From: Endomychus coccineus
Taxonomy: Eukaryota > Arthropoda > Insecta > Coleoptera > Endomychidae
Reading direction: 5' to 3'
Length of the DNA: 64,000 bases
Assembly (NCBI GenBank): GCA_958510875.1
Contig: OY294067.1
Span: 233,893,771-233,957,770, forward strand
Part shown: positions 34,729 through 46,800 of the stretch, in pieces
Numbering within the stretch: the stretch's first letter is position 1
Layout of the letters: each line of letters starts with the position of its first letter
Notes under the pieces: generated by a model
Told to the model about the DNA's origin: nothing
Seen by the model: only the letters and a program-made list of their open reading frames with translations
Databases searched by the model: none
Translations under genes and position numbers: made by a program

Positions 34729-37700
34729 CAACATGAGTCTCAAAAAAAGTTAATAATATAGATAGAGATTGCATCAATTAACTTCAATTGAATGTGGATA
34801 TACCTCAGTTCAAGTACGTGACAAATTTTTGTTTGAAGTACAGACGGGCCAAAACCCAAAGAGAAGAAATCCTAACAACAACAAACGGATTTCACACTTA
34901 TAACGATCTAAGCATGTCTTTATTTTGCTCAAGTTTCAATGCAGCTGTGAATACAGATAATGAAAGCCAAGATTAAAGTATATTATAGAAACTGGTTCTT
35001 CCGTTGATATTTGTTGAAGTCGTAGTACCTAGTGGTAGTTAGTAGTATACAATTCCGCTAAATTTCAGATGCATTTTGGTATTGAGCTATAGTATTGACA
35101 ATTTTCTCTCGAACAATTATCAATTCCTGACAAGAATACCGAAAAAGAACATATAAATATCGAATGTGTATTTAATATTCACACAGGTGTAGAAGATAAA
35201 TCATCAAATAGGGAATCAATTCTCTATTAGATATTACATTAGGCATCTCATTTCCGGGAAGAATATATGATCTCCCATGAAATTCAAACAGTAAGTACCG
35301 AGAACAATACAGTTGACCTCATTGAGAAGCGCTACAAATTCAGTGTTATGACCCAAGACCCTTGATCATGTTTTGTAGAATTTGTAGAATTAGGTAACAT
35401 AAAAATATGGATATAATAGTGAAGAATCAATTGAGAAACAAAAAAAAATCCGACCGGCGCCGGCGGACAGAAGAGTCAAACGGTGCCGTTTGTGCTTCTT
35501 TGTTTATACTCAATATAGTTTACTTTTCAGTGAACTTATCAATTAATTGTCCCAAAATGCGATTACACCTGAATAGGTTGCATTCCAATATAATCTAGAA
35601 AAACTTGAACCATCTACTTATACTGCGTTTAACCCGAGGTGAAATTTATGTTGACTTGTAGATTAGCTAAGATATTTCTCTATAAATAAATCGTTGAATC
35701 CATATTTGAGATCAAGTAGGCCACATCTAATTACCTGCCCAGTGCCCACTTACCCACAAACTATATTGAGAGCAGAAAAATGCTAAATTAGAACACATTG
35801 GTATTGAAAATAATAATTCTGGGCGATGAAATTTCGAACCATACCTGTCTATCTTGTAGACACATGCTAACTATAAATAACTATACTTTATAATATTTAA
35901 TAGTTAATTTCCATATCGAAAAAAGTTCTACACTTCCGCTTCATCACCATTGGTTTTGAATAGGTATACATATATTCGAAAAATACTATCGATTAAAATG
36001 ATCACTGATTGTGCAGCAAATACCCAGATACGTCAATACTACTTATATAGACAAATAAAATTGATGGCAGGAACATTGAAACTGAAGATTTATCCAATTA
36101 GAAATGGGATAAAACGCATTAGGTATACATAATTATACATAAGTGAAAGGAACAGCAAACCTTTCTATGTATTATTTGAAGTGCTTTTGAAGGAATCAAT
36201 GTTTCCTTCATCATAAATCGATGTTGTTGATTTATGTCAATGTCAACTACAAGTATCAAAACTTCAATATTTATTCTATTATCTCGTCTATTATCTCCCA
36301 CAGAAGAACATGGGAATAGATTTGTGGAAATAGATATCCACAAGGATGTTCAAGACTTCAAATGTATAGGGTGCTACAATATTTTAGCCGATTATAAATT
36401 TGGATTAGAAAATAGTTTCTCGATAACGGTAGGAAAATGTATTAACATAGATACTCAAAATTACTTCAAAAACTCGTGCTTATATCAAAACCATAAATGA
36501 AACAAAGGCAAATTATCCTTTGCATACCAGAATATGACAAGTAGATACGACGCTCAGTACGAGATGAATATATTGCCGAAAATTTTCTTCCTCAGTATTT
36601 CCTCAGATTACAAATATGTTACTACTTCACAAAAATCCAGGTATACATTAATAATTTTGTCTATTTATAATTTTCCGCTCTTAAAAATTGTTACTTCCTT
36701 GACATAAAACCCAATTCAAGAATCCTGGTTCTCTAGTGTTTTACTCAAAATTGCCCTACATTGATATTAAATTTTTTTTTTTTTAAATTATGGAATTAAA
36801 ATATAAATATTGTGCTATTTCCGGAAAATTCGGAATGAATTCTTTGAAATTGTACCTTCACATCAAATATACTCAATAGTTTTAAGAGAATTATTTTAGT
36901 AGGTAACCATTATTTAGTAAATATATAAAATTGTTCCAAATCTCTACATGAAAAATTTGGAAATTCTGAATTCATTTCATTTTTAATCACCATTGATTAG
37001 TTTTGCTACTCTTCCGCAATCCGCACTTCCGATTTATTTCGAACTATGAAGAAATAAAATACAACTGCTTTGCTTATAATAACATGACCGTATATTTATT
37101 AAACTGTTTGATTTCAAACATTCGAACAGTTTATTTTGAATAATATGGGGACATATTGCGAGGTACATTGTATGTTGTATTGACTTTTCACTTGTTCAAA
37201 AGTGGAACTTTCCAAAGTAAAAACTCACTATACTTAACTAAGGAACATTTTCCAAATTGACTAAGTAAAATTTTTCCAAATCGCATAGGCCCTTTCATGG
37301 GATGAAACACTTTAAAATAAGAGATACATTAATGATGATGATATAATGTCTGACTTGAAAAACGGAATCGAATTTCCGATTTGTGATAACCCTGTCACTG
37401 ATCTAATTCTTCCAAAACGTACTGACACCAGATATTTTCACTGTAACATATGAATCGTGCTTTTTCCGATGAGTTGAAGAATTCAAAAATAGTTTTTAGA
37501 CTTCTGAAATCACAATTTACATGTAATCTTTAGGTCAACTTTAATGCTTAATTTTAATACTGTTCATTTCATTGCCTCGATATTTTTCCTCCTAATTCAA
37601 GAAATAGGGAGGTGCCTACTTCTGTAATTATTTGGATAGCTTATTGAATTGTACACACTTATTGGATAAATGTGTCACAAATATTTCCAAGGAAAATAAT

Positions 37701-38279
37701 AATTGTATATAGGTACAGTACAACAAATCGTGGTGTGTATTTTCTAATTATATAATGATTTTATTTTAAATTTAGAGTTAGTTGATATCCTCAAACAATG
37801 AAATATACCAACTTTTCTGTTGGTCTCCGAATATGATTAATCAATCAAAAGATATACCTAGGTAGGTACATGAATTAATGACAACCGGTAGTTTCTGAGA
37901 AACATCTGAAATACCTACATGAACCAAAATACAGACTATTCACCTATACCTATATTATTTTCGTTTGATTCTGATTTATTGAATACTTGAACATAATTAC
38001 CAAAATCCGGGATAGGTTTTTAAATATTACGTGATTTTTAGGTACTAGGTATTAAATTTTATATTATTTGTTGTATATTTAATTTCAATAGCCTGAGCTA
38101 GTTCATTAATTATTATTTGGAATTAAAATCTTCAATGTTACTAATAAATACCTGGTCTGTAAATTTGTGTATAACTATACAGATATGAACATTCTTTTCA
38201 AATTGAACGTGAGATTTTTATTTTATTTGAATTTTATCCGACGTAATCGGTATCCAGCGTTCGGATTAAATATTAAAGG
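34729..38279. other. Unassigned AT-rich sequence
   Basis: No gene or element recognised. A tiny GC-rich dyad, CCGACCGGCGCCGGCGG, lies near 35451-35467. Short frames at 34788-34976, 35950-36132 and 36234-36500 carry no motif. Confidence 0.45.
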
Positions 38280-39300
38280 GTCGAATAAAGTTAACGTGCG
38301 CTGGACTTAAGATCGTAGGTGGATTGGCTGTGTTTGTGCCATTTCACCAGTAAACGATAGATGTTGGAACAATGCGCTGAACCAGGGTTGTGCGCGCAAG
38401 CCACCCTATAGACAATTAGAACACAGCTTCTCCGTACCTGAGTATTCGGCGATGCTCGGAAGCCAAACTGGGACATGGTTGTCCCAGCGGAAGGTTCACT
38501 CACTGAGTCGTCGTCTCCACAGGAAGCATGGCTTCCACCACACCCGCACAACCACTAACTGTCACTTAATTGTTTCGTTACACAAGCACTCAATGCCGAT
38601 TTGACATAATTAGCCACGTGGCCTACGCGTCGAAATCCGGTAGCAGTGAAGCTACTTTAGTGTAAATCGTATCTGCACCAGGTGATAATTGCGGCCGTAT
38701 GCTTCTTTCTGGCGGCCTGATTTTTGCGAGTCAGCCCTGTGGGTGGAGCGGAGTGGGGCAGTGGGAGGGGGTCTCTTCTGCGGTCAGAACGTCTCCAACG
38801 AGTCCTGTTTTTGCCACCGACAGAACGCGACTACTGATGTCACGGAATTCTTTTAACGGCGACAAATTGTCGCGATCACACAACACAAGCGCAGTAGTCG
38901 AGGCGATTCGTAAAAAATAGTCGCGAGTGGCGGGGTTCGGGCAGCTTTTCTCCGGGGACTGTGCTGCTCTTTCTGAGATACATTTTTGTGGCCTCCCCTC
39001 GGCGGACCGATTGATCCACCACCACTAAAAATCGTGCCCTACTTCTTTTTCTGTCCCCTCCCCTAGCGCATTTTTCCCCTCTAGGGGGCGAGCCGGCGGC
39101 GGATTGAAGAGCGCGCTTACGGTACCGCCTCGACCCGCCCAATCGTCTCGCCCAATCCTGACCGTGTGATGGATCGACCGCGTGCAGACAGCAGCTCCGT
39201 GTCTAACCGCTGACCGTGTTCGCACCTCTAGACATGTTCCGACCGCCACTGTGTTTTGCTCTTGTCTTTCTATCTCTCTACTCGACTCTTTTCATAACAT
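38280..39300. promoter_or_regulatory. GC/CpG-rich island, possible host promoter or 5' exon
   Basis: About 1 kb of markedly GC-rich, CpG-dense DNA stands in AT-rich surroundings; examples are CCTACGCGTCGAAATCCGG, GGGGGCGAGCCGGCGGCGG and CCGCCTCGACCCGCCC. No transposon ends or element proteins are seen in it. Such islands in insect genomes often mark transcription start regions or 5' untranslated exons. A short frame starting GGAAGCATGGCTTCCACC near 38522 ends within 15 codons. Longer frames (minus 38291-38551; plus 38699-38920; minus 38876-39142) have no recognisable domain. A direction of transcription cannot be chosen. Confidence 0.4.
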
Positions 39301-39424
39301 CTTTTTTGAGCTAAGCTTTTAAAATCAAACTACCCCTACCCACGTATCTGTTCCTACACTCGTTTCTCGTAATCGTGCCTATCAACTGTACACATATATA
39401 AGCAAGTAATTTATTTTAATGGAA

Positions 39425-39600
39425 TTAACATTACATTTCGAACATGATCATGTACAGGGTGCGTTGAGTAAATCATCATGATGTTTTATATCATGACATT
39501 GTTGTTCCATCGAATATCTTTCAATCTCACTACACTGTACTATTTTCATACGCTGTTCAAGATATTAAAAAGTACAATACTTGAATACCTACTCATCAAT
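39425..39600. repeat. Direct-repeat flank of the PLE pair (left copy)
   Basis: ATTACATTTCGAACATGATC, then TACAGGGTGCG, then AAATCATCATGATGTTTTATAT, reappears in the same orientation at about 41037-41180. A second short duplication, ATATAAGCAAGTAATTTAT, occurs at 39397 and 39648. Confidence 0.65.
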
Positions 39601-39689
39601 TAAGATTATTACATAATCATATATTTGTCGTACTATCAACCGAACAAATATAAGCAAGTAATTTATACAGATCATATTATCATTGAGAA

Positions 39690-40440
39690 TGTTTGGTTTG
39701 CAGATGGATTCTGCATCATAGTATCACGACACGTTGCCGACGTTTCCCAACTATTTGAGGTGACATCTTCAGGGCAAACTTGAAACTTCAACTGAAACCA
39801 ATTGCTTCTGGTTTATTAAGAGGTATTTATTGTGTGAAAATTACACGCTACATTGTTCACTGCCATTGTTTCGGTGATTGCTCAGGGATTTGACCTTGCC
39901 GTTGTGTGATCACGCTTTAGATCATTTGGGTGCTTTAAGCTTTCTATTGCTTTAAGAATTTTTCGCTGATGGAAGTTTCGGGCCCGGGTTAGAACCGTTA
40001 TGAAGCATATGTTGAGGGAGTGCAGATCTACGGGTTTCACTGAGCATTGTACAACGAACATGTTTGTTTACACTAGCATGTACTGTTCTACCCGTTCCAC
40101 CGATATAATTAGTACCTAAAGAATAGGGCTATTAAAACATCTCCTGAAAGAAGAGAAGATAGGAGATGTTTCATACGTTTGTGAGACAGATAATTTTGAA
40201 AATGAGGAAGAACGGGTGGAAATATTTTGCATCTTCAGGATTTTTGAAATTCGATCTGTTATATTCTGAATATAGGGAAGATAGGCATCAGTGAGTAAAG
40301 GGTTTGTTTGCAGCTCAGGTATTCTGTGTATTGAAAATCCATTCACACCAATATATACCTCAATGGACATTGCCATTCCCAGCACCATCCTGTCCAAAAG
40401 CAATCTGTTCTTGGTCCACAAAGCTTATAACTTATCCCAG
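39690..40440 (-). pseudogene. PLE RT C-terminus and GIY-YIG nuclease, minus-strand copy
   Basis: The minus frame 40421-40116 includes LLTDAYLPYIQNITDRISKI, then LKMQNISTRSS. This is the segment after the PLE reverse-transcriptase core (PYI..VT..I...L......T...). After a stop, about 40110-40060 gives TNYIGGTGRTVHASVNKHVR, the GIY-YIG core with the Y.GGT.R....N.H pattern. Downstream on the same strand a decayed tail leads to the box CTGAAGATGTCACC...GGGAAACGTCGG at 39772-39742. The 5' end abuts the divergent plus-strand copy at about 40440-40500. Confidence 0.8.
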
Positions 40441-40499
40441 CTCCAATTCTAAGAATTAGAAGCAAAACTTTTCATCTGTCCTATTATCGAATAATCTGT

Positions 40500-41030
40500 C
40501 CCATTATAATATTCGAAAAGCCATAAAGAAATAGACCCTACTTTTCAGATTTCAAATCAACCTGATCCACAAACCCTTTTATCCTTTTATATCTCCTGTA
40601 CATCGAAAATATAACGAATTTAATCCCCAAAATCCTTAAGAAGCAAATACTGTTGAAAATATCTGTTTTACAAATCTATCTAAGACTCTCCGTTACTCAT
40701 CTTCATTCAGAAGGTGTTTTTAACTGTCCACTTACTTGCGATTGAGCTTACATTGGGCAAACGGTTCGTACAATACGTAGCTACTCGTGGGAAAGATCAT
40801 GAGCGTTGTACAATACTTCATGAGACCAATAGTACATGCTGATCATAAGTTTGACATCAAATTCTGACCCGATCTCTGATCTTCTATCAGCAAAAAATTC
40901 CTAAAGCAATAGAAATCCGAAGGCAACCAGATACCGCTACACAAACCAGAAGCAATCCGTTTCATTTCAAGCCTCTAGCCGGCCCTGAAGATCTGTAATG
41001 GATGGCAAAAAACGTCTGCATCGAGTATTC
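40500..41030 (+). pseudogene. PLE RT C-terminus and GIY-YIG nuclease, plus-strand copy
   Basis: The translation, through frame breaks, gives LLYLLYIENITNLIPKILKK, then GVFNCPLTCD, stop, AYIGQTVRTIRSYSW. These are the PLE post-RT segment and the nuclease core (GVY...C...YIGQT.R..R). A later AKNS stretch and SFQASSRP match the tail of the minus-strand copy, and the end box CTGAAGATCTGTAATG...AAAAAACG lies at 40985-41013. It is a diverged sister of the 39690-40440 copy rather than a mirror image produced recently. Confidence 0.75.
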
Positions 41031-41180
41031 GAAAATTCACATTACATTTGGGACATGATGATATACAGGGTGCGACGTTAAAATCATTATGATGTTTCAT
41101 ATTATGAACTCGATGTATCTCTATCGAAACTCTTTCAATATATCCACTACTCATCAATCAGTATTCATTAATTATGTAGG

Positions 41181-44100
41181 TATTTACATAGTGATTACGA
41201 TCTTATTAACTGTACCACTCCGAACTAGAATAAACTTTTGGATTGTAAAGTGGTAACCATTGATGACAGGTGTTTACATGCAAAACTTGCACAACAATGA
41301 TCCACGATCAGTCGATCACTGACTTTCTTCAGTTTTGTTAACATAATAACTTTCGGACCCTTCAGCGTGTCGAATATATAATTGTAGGAACAGAAAACAT
41401 ATTAGAAATGATGTAGAAACAGCTAAGGAAAAACATCAAATTATACTCTATGTTTCACTGAAATAGTGTTCAAAAATGGTCTACATAACGCTTACAACTC
41501 TATGTTTCATATTGACGCATACAGTCAGGCTAACTTTCCAAATTATTCAAACTTCTAATATAACCTTGTTTCGTACTGACAGCTGCTGTCACACATCTCC
41601 TATCAAAATATGCCACATAGCAAATACATAAAATAAACTGCGACGTCATATCGATGAAGTCACTTGAATAATAAAATGAGAATTTGGGACACTTCTGCAG
41701 GATAGTAAAAAATATGCGTGTGAAATATTTATAACCAGGCAAATACTGTTAGTATTATGGTGAGTGAATGAAATACTAGAATTCCATTTGAAAGCCCAAA
41801 ACAAACTATATCTTCAATACTTATTTAAATTTTAAAGTTAAATGATGTCATTGTTATAATAAAATTATTTAATTTCCTATTAAATTTAGTTGAGAAACTA
41901 ATTAATTAAATTATTTGAATTATATTAATAAATAATTTTTATAATAATAATAAAAATGTAAAACTGAACTGTAATTAATAAATAGATGAAAAATCTTATA
42001 ACCGTTTGAAATCGTTTCTATCTTAAAATTTTTTTAAGCAAAAAAAAATTGTTTTTTACATAATTAAAATAACTTTGAAATTTCCCTACTAATATTTAAA
42101 GAGTAGATGAATAAAATTAATTCCCTACAAACTAATAAATAGAATTGAATATATTAATGATAAATAAACTGCAAATTTTCAAATCCAATCGGAACGGCGC
42201 AATCGTCTCCACCAGTTCTTACGTACATACGTACGCAGATACGCACTTACAGACATCATGTCAAGAATAATCTAGATCGATTCAGAAATGCTCAAATCGG
42301 ATATATCCGCGAAAATTCCGAAAAATTGTTTAGACTGATTCCAATATTTCCCTTTGTACTACGAATAGTTTGCCCAAACCATGTTCAAACATAATAATTA
42401 TGGAAAATGTTCTTGGAATATGTGCTAGCTATTTGATGAATAGCGTAAAATCCATGATAATTCAATAATTAAATGTAAATAACCAAGAAGAAATAAAAAT
42501 AATAAATACAAAATATAAAAACCAGCAACCGAATTTGGATCCAACATGTCGGAGATGAAAAGCCACGCATCCTAAAATATCGAACTTTTTCAGCAAAATA
42601 TCTTTAAAAAAAAATCTTTTTTTATTTATAACTATATTACACGTTAAATTCAGATCCACTCTATTTTGGAGAACCTTCGTATTCGCCCACTAAAAAAATC
42701 GCAAACATGAATTTTGAAACCACAGAAGCCACATTTCCTGAAATTTCATGATCGAGGAATACTGTTAGAGCTTTAATAAATAATGAACCTTCAGAATTAA
42801 ATACAGAATTATTTTTAAGGCTTGTATATTATTGAATTATTTTTATTATACTTATTGTCCAGTAATTAGTAAATGGGTACTTCAATAAATTAGAGAGCTT
42901 AGAAAGATTTAGTCATTTACTAGTTTTGCCTATTTGTAAGTCGTTACAAAACTCTATTTCCATCAATCGGAACTTTTGCATTGCTTGTCCTAATGTGTCT
43001 GTTGTGAATGCTCATATAACTGAAGTGAACATCTTACATATCGACTAATCAGCTTATTAAAATAGATGTTAAAGGAAAAGTGAGTTTCATCTGACATAAT
43101 CATCATATGGTGAATTGAGTTTTCATAGCTTGGATAGTACAAATGTCAAGGGTGGCAACATTTCTAAAAAAATCGACATGTTTTAATTCCTGAACAATTC
43201 GAATTTTATGTTGATGGGTAACCAAATTCTTTGTGGGTAATATTCGACAGATCGATGGTTCATTCATTCAATACTAATGCCTGTTATGGAAGCTCAAATC
43301 AAACTGATATTTGTACTGATGCCTCAAACTTCTGAACCCATAAGTTAATTCTATTAACAGACTAATGGACAATACCCAATTCTGAGGAATATTGAACAGT
43401 TATCACAAACTCAACATAGAATTTACAACGTGTAACTAGGCCGCGATACTACTATTTCATATTCACTAAATGGTATTAAATGACCTAACCTTATCGTCCC
43501 ATCTCGGGCAATGTAGCGAAAGTGTAATTTAGGGAATCTGCAATAATTTTATTAATTATTATTGCTGTAGCAAAAGCCTTGAATATGTTCAGTTTATGTG
43601 GAATAATTTGATGTCAATTTATTGAATAATTTTATCTTTTGATTTCCCTTGACCATTCAAATCACATTTGCATTTAGATACTAAACCTGAGAAGTGACGC
43701 GCACTATTATATACTCCGGTGCTCTCACATAACCCCAACGTTGAATAAGTCACCCACCTTTTATATTTTCTCAGTTCTCTGATACACAATAAATAGAAAT
43801 TTTGAACATAATTTCATTAGTACAGATTATTCCAGTTTCGATGAATAGTTCACTTCCCAGAGGCAATTTGGGATTTTGGATATTACCTATATTGTGCTTT
43901 CGGACTCATAGTTACTTGAGGTTTTAAAATTGAAGAGTATTTCTGCTTGTTTTTTAGCATCAAGTTTTCTTTCCTCGATCCTGAATCTATATTCATCTAT
44001 GTACAATATAAAAGGCCACATACTCACTCTCACTCAACCACTCATCACAAAATCTTCGAAACTATAAAGTCAATCGAAAAATGACAACGTAGTCACCCAA

Positions 44101-44214
44101 TAAAAACGAGGTAAAACGGATTCGATATATTTTGACGTTTTGGTCAGCTGATATGATCAAGTACGATTTACATGACATACAGCTCCATAGATCGATGGAT
44201 TATTATCACAGCTT
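41181..44214. other. Unassigned, very AT-rich sequence
   Basis: The 41820-42180 stretch is almost pure A/T. A short run, CTTACGTACATACGTACGCAG at 42219, is the only compositional island. No gene supported. Confidence 0.45.
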
Positions 44215-44388
44215 ATATTCAAATATCTATGTCAGAACAAAATTAACCCCATAACAAAACTAGTAACGTTTTTATATGACAGACAGCTGTTACATTGACA
44301 CACTCCATAACATAGACATCCTTGTCAATTCAATGAACTTTCGCATGACATAGAGTATAATTTGACGATATTATCTGTATAATGTTTT
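44215..44388. repeat. Direct-repeat flank (copy A) of a compound PLE-like locus
   Basis: GTCAGAACAAAATTAACCCC, CAGACAGC and TTGACACACTCCATAACA, then GACATCCTTGTCAATTC, recur in the same orientation at 46288-46440. Confidence 0.75.
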
Positions 44389-44532
44389 GTGACCTTGCTG
44401 GTTAATAAGATTTAGAGCTAGTTGGGGAGAGGTATAATTACTAAAACCACTTAAGCTCTGTTGCACATAAGTTGAACTTTTTATATTTAGTCCAGGCTGT
44501 GAACCGGGATTTTAGCTATAATAACAAACAAA

Positions 44533-45071
44533 CATGTAAGTTCGAACCAAAAAATTTTTTCGCATTAGCTTCAGGATGTTATCAGGATCATTCATACACC
44601 TTAAGACCTCTTGGGAACCCCAACCGCACACACCCTTGATATGTTATTTTGCAATTTACCTGTTTTTGTCATTTCGAGTGCACCAAGAAGGTTTTTTGGG
44701 TCGCTGATCACGAATCCGTAGCCACATTTACTTGCAATCCATCGTAGAGGTGGTAGAACCTCTTTGGTGCATTCGAGATGCTAAAAACACGTTAATTGCA
44801 AAATAACATATTAGGGATGCGAAATAGGCAAATTTTGTCGATTTGACCACCCCTACGATGGATTGCAAGAAAATCTGGCTACGGATTCGTGTTCAGCTAC
44901 TCAAAAAATCTCCTTGGTGCATTCGAAATGACAAAAACACGTAAATTGCAGAATAAAATATTAAGGGGGAGTGGGGTTGAGGTTCCCAAGAGGTTTTGAA
45001 ATGTATGAATGATCCTGAGAACCTCCTGAAGCTAATTAAAAAAAATTTCGATTCGGACTTACATGTTTTTT
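44533..45071. mobile_element. Foldback element with ~230-bp arms
   Basis: The left arm begins ACATGTAAGTTCGAACC and includes TTAGCTTCAGGATG and CACGAATCCGTAGCC. The right arm is its complement (GGCTACGGATTCGTG, CCTCCTGAAGCTAAT, CGGACTTACATGT). A third, partial right-arm copy (TTGGTGCATTCGAGATGC, ACACGTTAATTGC) sits between them at about 44765-44820. No coding capacity. Confidence 0.85.
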
Positions 45072-45077
45072 TTACCG

Positions 45078-45690
45078 GTTAATAGCCTGAACCACGGTCG
45101 TACATACAGGTCTGAGAACTCGTATGTTTGACATGGGTCTCTTACGCGTCGCCAAACTCGTAGTCCCTCGCTCAGCCACCTAGCTAGCGCTTGGATCGAA
45201 GAGTAAAACGATTTCTTTCCGGAATCGCAAGCAGTGTTACTAAGTATTCTGATTTGAGAGAGGAATAGAACTGTTACTCTTGTCAAAATGTATTACTCAC
45301 CTTAAAAATAACTTCCCCTTTTCCGCACACATAAAAGACCTCGTTAAAACGATTTCTTTCCGGAATCGCAAGCATCCACTTTTTTCGCATTACCGCATCT
45401 TTCGGAACATTAAAAACAGAAGTTTCTTGCTTTACACTTTTGTACCCCGTTTTGCAGTTCGGCACAATGCACGGTTTCGTAATTTGTTTCTAAAAACGCA
45501 GGTATTCCTTGTGTTTACAACTCAAGAATGACAGTTGTCAGAGAACACTCTTCGACTACTGCGCCACCCTTTTTGGTACTACGCGACAGTTGATGCTTAG
45601 CGGACCCACTTCTCACATAGGAAACAGTCTCGAGTTCCCAGACCTGTATGTACGACGGTGGCCTGAACTAATTGGAAATTTACATGTATT
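45078..45690. mobile_element. Small TIR element next to the foldback
   Basis: GGTTAATAGCCTGAACCACG, then TACATACAGGTCTGAGAACTCG at the left, mirrors GAGTTCCCAGACCTGTATGTA, then GACGGTGGCCTGAACTAATT at the right (to about 45680). The interior contains a 28-base direct repeat keyed on AACGATTTCTTTCCGGAATC at 45208 and 45347. No transposase. Confidence 0.75.
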
Positions 45691-46800
45691 TTATTAACCT
45701 CAACTTATTTTTCTTCATTTATCTCTCAATCTCATTTTCCAATCCTTCTTTGTTTTTCTTTATTAAAACTAGTAGTAATCACAATCCTTATTGTAGTGCC
45801 CTGAGGATGACTTTATAAAAGTCGAAACTTCGGCAACATAACTTCAGTGGTTTTAGTTATTTGACCTCTCCCCAACCAACTCTAAAGTGTAATATTACCC
45901 TAAAATAATAATTTCAATATCCTCACAAAGTTTCAAAAAAATTCTTAGTGAAGTCCTCACTGAATTATGTTGTGTACCATATGCCATAGTGTAAAATAGA
46001 CTCGAAATCAATCAACACCAACGTTTGAGTTAACATTAAAATTTACACTAGATGCGGAGTATGAGTATTGGGCCTACATAGAATGTTTTTGGTGTTATCT
46101 AGTGTGAATATTGCATTCCAAATTTCTTACTGTGTGGTTATATTTTGATATGATTCTCATAGCTGCATCAAATTCGATGGAACGAAGTAGAGTGCATTGG
46201 AACATCCTCTATGTGGTCCGCATTTATCCTCAAGTAAGTCTTTACACGCCTTCTACTCATTTCAAATACTTGGGGAATGATAATTAGATTCGACTATCTA
46301 AGTCAGAACAAAATTAACCCCATAACAAGACAAGTAAGGTTTTTACATGACAGACAGCCGATACATTGACACACTCCATAACACAGACATCCTTGTCAAT
46401 TCCAATAAACTTTCACATAACATAGAGTATACTTTGACGTCTTAACACGCCGTAAGAATTTTCTATTCATTTGTCGGAATGATATGGCCGCGGCGGAGCC
46501 GACGATTCAACTGTCTCTAGAGGTATTGACTGTTTCTGTGGGCGTAGCAATCCTTCTATAGTACAAGGCCTGAATGCTCGATCGTGACGTCACAAGCGAG
46601 AGATAATAATGCAGCTGGTCGCCCGTACGTTACAGCACAATTCCGCAATACCGACAGACAAAAGTTTCATTTATCCTGTAGGACATATACGAGGATTTCC
46701 TGTTTAAACGGGGTTGCCAGACGTGAAGTGTGGACCCTTTGCCTTTATGATTTGAAAACCCGTCTTCTAATGGTTCTGTTTGGAGTTTTCCTAACAATAT
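45690..46800. repeat. Interspersed repeat, copy A, with hAT-empty site
   Basis: This stretch aligns in order with 49130-50100 plus 51755-51830. Shared markers are CATCAACGTTTGAGTTA-like text, AATTCGATGGAACGAAGT, GATCGTGACGTCACAAG and GGTTGCCAGACGTG. At about 46681-46700 it lacks the hAT element found in the other copy (GGACATATACGAGGATTTCC). Confidence 0.75.
45801..45828 (+). ncRNA. Candidate hammerhead-like core
   Basis: CTGAGGAT is followed by the perfect helix GACTTT/AAAGTC around an ATA loop and then GAAAC. It matches CUGANGA...GAAA with the same extra U as the 34644 copy but a wholly different helix sequence. Confidence 0.45.

Larger units (their letters stand above)
44389..45905. mobile_element. 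Compound inverted-repeat locus with PLE-like outer ends
   Basis: The outer left end (44404-44475: AAGATTTAGAGCTAGTTGGG, GAGAGG, CTAAAACCACTTAAGCT) is the complement of the right end (45828-45890: AGTGGTTTTAGTTATTTGACC, TCTCCCCAACCAACTCTAAA). On the right side the hammerhead-like box lies at 45801-45828. The interior carries two further inverted-repeat elements: 44533-45071 and 45078-45690. An almost identical outer pair occurs at 48657-49336. Confidence 0.65.

Noticed and set aside
38291..38551. 86-residue Cys/Ser-rich minus frame in the GC-rich island
   Set aside because: High GC lowers stop frequency, and several overlapping frames on both strands are equally open.
42215..42260. TACGTACATACGTACGCAG as an RTE-type 3' end
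   Set aside because: Too short, and no adjoining RT or A-rich tail; could be a simple repeat.
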